Source: Pseudomonas sp. LS-2
Lineage (GTDB): Bacteria; Pseudomonadota; Gammaproteobacteria; Pseudomonadales; Pseudomonadaceae
NCBI RefSeq assembly: GCF_003605735.1
Contig: NZ_QXTJ01000045.1
Coordinates: forward strand, 24,222 to 88,221
Direction of reading: 5' to 3'
DNA: 64,000 bases
The notes below the pieces were generated by a model. That model was not told where the DNA came from. It made no database searches and saw nothing but the letters and a program-made list of their open reading frames with translations. Each line of letters begins with the position of its first letter. The first letter of the stretch is position 1. The translations under genes were made by a program, and so were the position numbers. Positions 58,760-64,000 of this stretch are shown here, one piece after another.

Positions 58760-60265
58760 GTGACCAGCCTCAATCAAACCCGCCCCGACATCCGCAGCAT
58801 TCTGTTCGCGCTGATGATGGCCGTCTTTCTCAGCGCGCTGGATCAGACCATCGTCGCGGTCTCAATGCCAGCCATCTCCGCTCAATTCCAGGATTTCGAC
58901 CTGCTCGCCTGGGTCATTTCGGCCTATATGGTGGCCCTGACCGTAGCCGTGCCGATCTACGGGAAGCTCGGTGATCTGTACGGTCGCCGGCGCCTGATGC
59001 TGTTCGGCCTCGGGACTTTCACCGTTGCCTCCCTCTTCTGCGCCATGGCGCAAAGCATGGAGCAACTGGTGCTGGCACGAGTACTACAGGGCATCGGCGC
59101 AGGCGGCATGGTCTCGGTCAGCCAGGCGATCATTGGCGACATCGTGCCGCCTCGCGAACGCGGTCGTTATCAGGGTTACTTCAGTGGGATGTACGCCGCG
59201 GCCAGCGTGGCGGGCCCTGTGCTGGGCGGTTTCATGACGGAGTATCTGTCGTGGCGCTGGGTCTTCATCATCAATTTGCCGCTGGGTCTGATTGCCTGGT
59301 GGGTGGCGCGCCAGACGCTCATAGGCCTGCCGGTTCCGCAACGCAAACCGGTCATCGACTACCTCGGAACGATCCTGATGATCATCGGGCTGACCGCACT
59401 GTTGCTCGGCATCACCGAAATCGGTCAGGGCCACAGCTGGCATGATGATCAGGTGCTGATTCAACTCGGTGTAGCCTTGATAGCCCTGCTTGTTTTCGTA
59501 CTGTACGAACGCCGGACCCACGAACCCCTGTTGCCCATGCACCTGTTCGCCAACCGCAGCGCCGTGTTGTGCTGGTGCACGATTTTCTTCACCAGTTTTC
59601 AGGCAATCTCGTTGATCGTGTTGCTGCCACTGCGCTTCCAGACCGTGACCGGTGGCGGCGCAGACAGTGCCGCGCTGCACCTGATGCCACTGGCAATCGG
59701 CATGCCCATGGGGGCCTATTTCGGCGGGCGCCGCACTTCCCTCTCCGGCCGGTACAAGCCGATCATTCTGGCCGGTGCGCTGTTGATGCCGCTGGCGATC
59801 CTGGGCATAGCCTTGACCCCGCCAGAATCAGTGATCCTGACGGGTCTGTTCATGGTGCTTACCGGCATCGCCAGCGGGCTGCAATTTCCGACATCACTGG
59901 TGGGCACGCAGAACTCGGTCGAAATGAAAGACATGGGCGTGGCCACCAGCACCACGAACCTGTTCCGCTCTCTGGGCGGCGCAGTAGGTGTTGCGAGCAT
60001 GTCGGCGCTGTTGCTGGCGATGCTGGCCGGTTCCGGGTTGGGCCAGGTCAGTGGCGCGTCACTGGGCGAAGGCAGTTCAGGCAATCTGCTGATGGACAGC
60101 CTGCACGCCGCAAGCGGCCCGGCGCTGGAGCTGCTGCGCGGGCAGTTGTCGGTGACGTTCCAGCATTTGCTGATGATCAGCGCCGCCGTCTCGTTGTTGG
60201 GCCTTGCAGCAGCGCTGGCCATGCCGAACAACCTGCTGCGCGGGCGGGAAGACAGGGATCGTTGA
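58760..60265 (+). CDS. DHA2-family MFS drug efflux transporter
   Basis: 14-helix major facilitator of the EmrB/QacA type, 501 residues from the GTG at 58760 (MTSLNQTRPDIRSILF); an earlier GTG at 58718 is possible. Motif A is YGKLGDLYGRRRLMLFGL, motif B LARVLQGIGAGGMVS, motif C AASVAGPVLGGFM, with the helix 1 motif LDQTIVAVSMPAI. It probably exports drugs or other lipophilic compounds. The substrate is unknown and no membrane-fusion partner is adjacent. Confidence 0.9.
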   Translation: MTSLNQTRPDIRSILFALMMAVFLSALDQTIVAVSMPAISAQFQDFDLLAWVISAYMVALTVAVPIYGKLGDLYGRRRLMLFGLGTFTVASLFCAMAQSMEQLVLARVLQGIGAGGMVSVSQAIIGDIVPPRERGRYQGYFSGMYAAASVAGPVLGGFMTEYLSWRWVFIINLPLGLIAWWVARQTLIGLPVPQRKPVIDYLGTILMIIGLTALLLGITEIGQGHSWHDDQVLIQLGVALIALLVFVLYERRTHEPLLPMHLFANRSAVLCWCTIFFTSFQAISLIVLLPLRFQTVTGGGADSAALHLMPLAIGMPMGAYFGGRRTSLSGRYKPIILAGALLMPLAILGIALTPPESVILTGLFMVLTGIASGLQFPTSLVGTQNSVEMKDMGVATSTTNLFRSLGGAVGVASMSALLLAMLAGSGLGQVSGASLGEGSSGNLLMDSLHAASGPALELLRGQLSVTFQHLLMISAAVSLLGLAAALAMPNNLLRGREDRDR

Positions 60266-60318
60266 CGTCGAGACGATCCCGTCTCTGGCCGGCTCCACAT
60301 TAAATCCTTCGGGCCGGT

Positions 60319-61182
60319 TCAACCGTTGTAATACCCCACCGCCACTAGGAAATCGCCGACCTTACGCATGTAGGCGTGCTTGTGTTCGATCTTGCCAGTG
60401 ACCGGGTTACGCCAGCGGTACTCGTATTCGCCTTCGGGCTGTTTCTTGATCATGTCCAGCATGGGTATGCCGACGGGTTTGCCCTCCGGATCCTTGACCT
60501 TGCTGAAGTCGGTATTGACCAGCCGCAGATTAGTGCCGTGGGCGACATAACGCCGGGTGTCGACATTGACCACGAACACGTAGAGATCATCCTGAAGAAA
60601 GCCGCCCTTGAGGTCGTTGATCGCCTTGATGGTGCCGTCCTCATCCTGCTCCAGCGCCCTGGACGCCTTGGCCAGCAGCGCTTTCGCCTGCTCCGGCGAC
60701 GCCCGCGGCAGGTAATAACCCACGGCCAGCACACGATTGCCGATGCGCTGAAAGTAAACCCGCTTGCGCTCGACCTTGCCATCGTTCTGGTTTTTCCAGC
60801 GGTATTCAGATTGCTGAATTCCGGCACTTTCCGGGGTGGTCAGAACCTCTTTGAAGCCTTTCTGCAGTTCAGGGTCAAGAACCGAAGAAACATCGCGACC
60901 GATCAACACCACCGAGGGCCCGCCACTGGCGAGCATGACGCCGCTGGTATCCGTGACGAAAACATAGCGCTCTCCATCGACGTACTCGCCCTGACGGCTG
61001 AACTCGGCCAGTGCCTTGTCCCCCACCTCCCGATAATGGGCCACTGCCTTTTCCAGCAGTGCTTTGGCCGCTGCCGCCTCCTGCACTTCATCGCCCGCCG
61101 CCCGCACTTGCCCCACGAAAAGACAGGCAAGCGCGACAACCGCGAATTTTCTCCACACCCCACATTCCGAAACGACTGGCAT
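60319..61182 (-). CDS. Periplasmic protein with two Cache domains
   Basis: 287 residues starting MPVVSECGVWRKF at 61182 with GGAG upstream. Signal peptide (VVALACLFVGQVRAAG), then two similar single-Cache units: about 40-155 (YVFVTDTSGVMLASGG ... GIQQSEYRWKNQNDGKVERKRVYFQRIGNRVLAVGYY) and about 170-287 (YVFVVNVDTRRYVAHG ... GEYEYRWRNPVTGKIEHKHAYMRKVGDFLVAVGYY). Both end in the same RVLAVGYY/FLVAVGYY strand. There is no membrane helix, kinase, GGDEF or chemoreceptor part, so it is a free periplasmic ligand-binding protein or partner of a membrane receptor. Confidence 0.85.
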   Translation of the reverse strand: MPVVSECGVWRKFAVVALACLFVGQVRAAGDEVQEAAAAKALLEKAVAHYREVGDKALAEFSRQGEYVDGERYVFVTDTSGVMLASGGPSVVLIGRDVSSVLDPELQKGFKEVLTTPESAGIQQSEYRWKNQNDGKVERKRVYFQRIGNRVLAVGYYLPRASPEQAKALLAKASRALEQDEDGTIKAINDLKGGFLQDDLYVFVVNVDTRRYVAHGTNLRLVNTDFSKVKDPEGKPVGIPMLDMIKKQPEGEYEYRWRNPVTGKIEHKHAYMRKVGDFLVAVGYYNG

Positions 61183-61496
61183 CGCGCTAACTCCGTTCTT
61201 GTTGGTCTGGATGCAAGAGTAGACGGGGGATGGCAATAGGAAAGTATTGAGGGAACTGATCCGGATCGAGCAACGAGGATTTGCACTATGGGAAGCAGGG
61301 CGGTGACGCCGGGACGGTACCAGCAGGCTGTCAGATTGCTGAATGCGTATTCACAAGTCGGTAAAGGGTCGGTAAACCACCTGTTCAATCAGATCGTACG
61401 CATGTATAGATGCAGGCTAACCGCCACACGGTTATAGTCGAGCCCTGCAGGACACGGTTGGCGTGGCTTGCAGATATTTGCTGTGATTGAACGGCG
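61183..61496. other. Intergenic region between the Cache protein and PmeR
   Basis: About 310 bases. No supported ORF, RNA gene or terminator was recognised. It holds the promoter for the Cache-protein gene. Confidence 0.4.
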
Positions 61497-62162
61497 CTAC
61501 CGCGCGCCCTCGACACAGGACGATGCAGCTGGGTCTCGCAGGGCAGGACTGAAACGGAGCATATCCAGCACGGTATCGACCAGGCGTTCGGCGTCCTGGT
61601 ACAGCGGGAAGCTGTCTGGCACCAGTAACCACTGGCCAAGCAGGCCGTGTATATAAGCATGCAGACAGATCGCCCCTCGCTGAGGGTTGAGGTCGGCGGG
61701 CAGTTGCCCCTGGCGCGCAGCGTTGCTCAACGCCAGAGCGATACGCTCATTGGCATCGAGCCAGACGAATTGACGCTGACGCCGCATGTCACACATTTCA
61801 TCGGTGAATTCGAATTTATGAAAAAGAATTTCATTGATGCGGCGGGTTTTTGGGTCCATCGCAACTTGCTGAAACAAATGGACCAGAAGCTTGCGCGTCC
61901 ATCCCAGCGGATCCACTTCATCTGCACTCTCGCTGGCGCGCGCCATTTCTTCCAGAGGCTCGTGCAGGCTGTCGAGCATAGCCTGCACCAGATCGGCCTT
62001 GTTGCTGAAGTGCCAGTAAATCGCGCCACGGGTCACGCCCGCCAGGTTCGCAATGTCCGCCAACGTGGTCCTCGCAACGCCGCGCTCGTAGAAAGCCTGC
62101 TCGGCCGCTTCGAGAATCTGCCGGCGTGTTTCCTGAGCTTCTTCTTTCGTGCGTCGAACCAT
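61497..62162 (-). CDS. pmeR: TetR-family repressor of MexAB-OprM (PmeR/TtgR type)
   Basis: 221 residues. Helix-turn-helix TTLADIANLAGVTRGAIYWHFSNKADL (about 30-56) after MVRRTKEEAQETRRQILEAAEQAF, as in TtgR and PmeR; the C-terminal ligand domain follows. It is divergent from mexA with the operator between them. TtgR/PmeR are released from DNA by flavonoids and antibiotics. The call rests on sequence likeness and on the locus order. Confidence 0.88.
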   Translation of the reverse strand: MVRRTKEEAQETRRQILEAAEQAFYERGVARTTLADIANLAGVTRGAIYWHFSNKADLVQAMLDSLHEPLEEMARASESADEVDPLGWTRKLLVHLFQQVAMDPKTRRINEILFHKFEFTDEMCDMRRQRQFVWLDANERIALALSNAARQGQLPADLNPQRGAICLHAYIHGLLGQWLLVPDSFPLYQDAERLVDTVLDMLRFSPALRDPAASSCVEGAR

Positions 62163-62299
62163 GGCAGTAAAACCTCAATGAAAATGCCTCAGGCTCTGTG
62201 CTCGAGCGGCCTGAACAGCATGCCGGGCGGCCTTTGTAATGCCTTGTCCCGGACCTACAATCGATACCCTTCCTGCGTTCGCATGTCGCAGTCTTCGGT

Positions 62300-62330
62300 G
62301 TTTACAAACAACCGTGAACGTAAGTATATT
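62300..62330 (+). promoter_or_regulatory. PmeR/TtgR operator overlapping the mexA promoter
   Basis: The stretch TTTACAAACAACCGTGAACG (62301-62320), followed by TAAGTATATT, has TTAC at one end and GTAA at the other, and strongly resembles the known P. putida TtgR operator. TTTACA (62301-62306) and TATATT (62325-62330), spaced by 18 bases, can serve as -35 and -10 of mexA, so a bound repressor would cover the promoter. Confidence 0.75.
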
Positions 62331-62415
62331 CATTAGCTTGCTACTTATCCAGCCGGAAACCCATTTACGCCCTTTCCACTTCTCATGAGCCCAGGCTCTT
62401 GACCCGAGGATCTTC

Positions 62416-63558
62416 ATGCAATTCAAGCCAGCTGTTACCGTACTGGTCACTGCCGTCGCCCTGGCATCGCTGCTCAGCGGATGCAGTAAAAAGGAAGAAG
62501 CGGCCGCGGCTGCCCCGCCGCCCCCTCAGGTCGGCGTAGTGACCATCCAGCCCCAGCCCTACACCTTGATTTCCGACTTGCCCGGTCGCACCACTGCCTA
62601 TCGCGTGGCAGAGGTTCGCCCTCAGGTAAACGGCATCATCCTCAAGCGTCTGTTTACCGAAGGCACCGATGTCAAGGCCGGTCAACAGCTGTATCAGATC
62701 GATCCTGCGGTCTATGAGGCCAACCTCAACAGCGCCAAGGCGACATACGACGCGACCAGTTCTCTGGCGGGCCGATACAAGCAGCTGATCAATGAGCAGG
62801 CCGTGAGCCGTCAGGAATACGATACGGCCGTCGGCAACTCTCGCGAAGCTCAGGCCGCCGTGCAGACAGCCCAGATCAATCTGCGCTACACCAAAGTGTA
62901 CGCGCCGATTTCCGGCCGTATCGGTCGCTCGCTGGTGACTGAGGGTGCACTGGTCAGTAACGGCCAGGCCGATGCGATGGCGACCATTCAACAACTCGAC
63001 CCGATCTACGTCGACGTCATCCAGTCGTCGACTGAAATGCTGCGCCTGCGTAGAGAGCTGGAAAGCGGCAAGTTGCAGAAAGCCGGTGACAATGCCGCGA
63101 AGGTCAAGCTGACGCTTGAAGACAATAGTCAGTACCCCATCGATGGCAAACTGGAATTCTCCGAAGTATCGGTCGATCAGACCACAGGTTCGGTCACCCT
63201 GCGCGCTGTATTCCCGAATCCTAATCACACCTTGCTGCCGGGCATGTTCGTGCACGCGCGTCTTCAATCCGGTGTGAACGAGCAGGCGATTCTGGTCCCA
63301 CAGCAGGGCGTTACCCGTGACTTGAAAGGCACGCCCACTGCACTTGTCGTCAACAAGGACAACAAGGTGGAGCTGCGCACTCTGGTTGCCAACCGCACCA
63401 GCGGCACCGACTGGGTCATCGAGAAGGGTCTGAACGCGGGTGATCGCGTCATCACCGAAGGCCTGCAGTACGTCAAGCCAGGCGCGGAAGTGAAAGTGGC
63501 CGAGGCGACCAACGTCAAGCCAGCAGCCGCCCCGGCTCCCGCGCAAGGGAGTAACTGA
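62416..63558 (+). CDS. mexA: RND efflux periplasmic adaptor MexA
   Basis: Membrane-fusion lipoprotein linking MexB to OprM, 380 residues. Lipobox LLSGC at about residues 18-22. Order: beta-barrel/lipoyl segments (PGRTTAYRVAEVRPQVNGIILKRLFTEGTDVKAGQQLYQIDP), alpha-hairpin (ANLNSAKATYDATSSLAGRYKQLINEQAVSRQEYDTAVG), second lipoyl half (NLRYTKVYAPISGRIGRSLVTEGALV) and the membrane-proximal domain. The gene is three bases from mexB. Confidence 0.95.
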   Translation: MQFKPAVTVLVTAVALASLLSGCSKKEEAAAAAPPPPQVGVVTIQPQPYTLISDLPGRTTAYRVAEVRPQVNGIILKRLFTEGTDVKAGQQLYQIDPAVYEANLNSAKATYDATSSLAGRYKQLINEQAVSRQEYDTAVGNSREAQAAVQTAQINLRYTKVYAPISGRIGRSLVTEGALVSNGQADAMATIQQLDPIYVDVIQSSTEMLRLRRELESGKLQKAGDNAAKVKLTLEDNSQYPIDGKLEFSEVSVDQTTGSVTLRAVFPNPNHTLLPGMFVHARLQSGVNEQAILVPQQGVTRDLKGTPTALVVNKDNKVELRTLVANRTSGTDWVIEKGLNAGDRVITEGLQYVKPGAEVKVAEATNVKPAAAPAPAQGSN

Positions 63559-63561
63559 TCC

Positions 63562-64000
63562 ATGTCGAAGTTTTTCATCGACCGCCCCATTTTCGCGTGG
63601 GTAATTGCCCTCGTGATCATGCTGGTCGGGGCTCTATCGATCCTCAAATTGCCGATCAACCAGTACCCGGCCATTGCGCCACCGGCCATCGCGATTCAGG
63701 TGACCTACCCAGGTGCGTCCGCACAGACCGTGCAGGACACCGTGGTCCAGGTGATCGAACAGCAAATGAACGGTATCGACAACCTGCGCTACATCTCCTC
63801 GGAAAGTAACTCCGATGGCAGCATGACCATCACCGTTACCTTCAACCAGGGTACCAACCCCGACATCGCGCAGGTTCAGGTCCAGAACAAGCTGAACCTG
63901 GCGACCCCGCTGCTGCCCCAAGAGGTGCAACAGCAGGGCCTGCGCGTAACCAAGGCTGTGAAGAACTTCCTGTTGGTGGTCGGTCTGGTGTCCGAAGACG
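63562..64000 (+). CDS. mexB: RND efflux inner-membrane transporter MexB, N-terminal part (cut by window end)
   Basis: First ~146 codons of the proton-driven pump. Helix 1 (FFIDRPIFAWVIALVIMLVGALSILKLPINQYP) and the pore-domain start (GASAQTVQDTVVQVIEQQMNGIDNLRYISSES) match AcrB/MexB. The start at 63562 follows mexA by three bases. oprM would follow outside the window. Confidence 0.96.
   Translation, partial: MSKFFIDRPIFAWVIALVIMLVGALSILKLPINQYPAIAPPAIAIQVTYPGASAQTVQDTVVQVIEQQMNGIDNLRYISSESNSDGSMTITVTFNQGTNPDIAQVQVQNKLNLATPLLPQEVQQQGLRVTKAVKNFLLVVGLVSED

Overview
The window is one stretch of a high-GC Pseudomonas chromosome. The order lepB-lepA-mucD-mucB-mucA-algU-nadB-ygfX-sdhE-ygfZ is the standard Pseudomonas backbone. 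The algU operon has no mucC between mucB and mucD. Together with an rhlA gene without rhlB, a guanidine-I riboswitch operon and a MexAB pump beside a PmeR/TtgR-type repressor, this points to the P. syringae group (inference, not proven here). No phage, transposase or CRISPR array was seen. The mobile-like sequences are REP/REPIN palindromes, present at six loci.

Layout. 1-6.3 kb (minus strand): signal peptidase, LepA and the AlgU envelope-stress operon, with an AlgU-type promoter in front of algU. 6.7-11 kb: nadB, YgfX/SdhE, YgfZ and an HDOD protein. 11.1-17.8 kb: a tricarboxylate uptake module, with the TctD/TctE two-component system divergent from tctCBA and an AbrB-family membrane protein. 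Three 11-bp direct repeats lie between the two halves. 17.9-20.6 kb: ung, an enoyl-CoA hydratase-family gene and a Gly/Tyr/Pro-rich lipoprotein. 20.9-28.95 kb: a guanidine-I riboswitch followed by a NitT/TauT-type ABC importer, two DUF1989 proteins (carboxyguanidine deiminase pair) and a 1231-residue guanidine/urea carboxylase. REP sequences are inserted in frame in the carboxylase, and the usual allophanate hydrolase gene does not follow. 29-33.2 kb: a diguanylate cyclase, a CWC protein, a pseudouridine synthase, rhlA and tRNA-Gly(CCC).

33.3-37.7 kb looks accessory: an acyltransferase, small hypothetical proteins and a SIR2-like DUF4917 protein, with lower GC and more orphan genes than the flanks. 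38-42.3 kb: an EamA transporter, a methyltransferase and a LemA/TPM operon. 42.5-49.6 kb: BglX, then a DctB/MifS-DctD/MifR two-component pair and an alpha-ketoglutarate permease with a clear sigma-54 promoter. 49.9-51.2 kb: two adjacent paralogous secreted proteins built of 13-residue repeats, the least explained genes in the window. 51.3-64 kb: a flavin reductase, a monooxygenase-like protein, an AraC regulator, a 2-ketoarginine-decarboxylase-like/aldehyde dehydrogenase pair with a divergent LysR regulator, a DHA2 efflux pump, a tandem-Cache periplasmic protein, and the pmeR-mexA-mexB efflux locus, cut by the window end.

Starts were moved from the longest open frame wherever a ribosome binding site, signal peptide or family N-terminus supported it. 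All functional calls come from reading motifs by eye; no database search was run.
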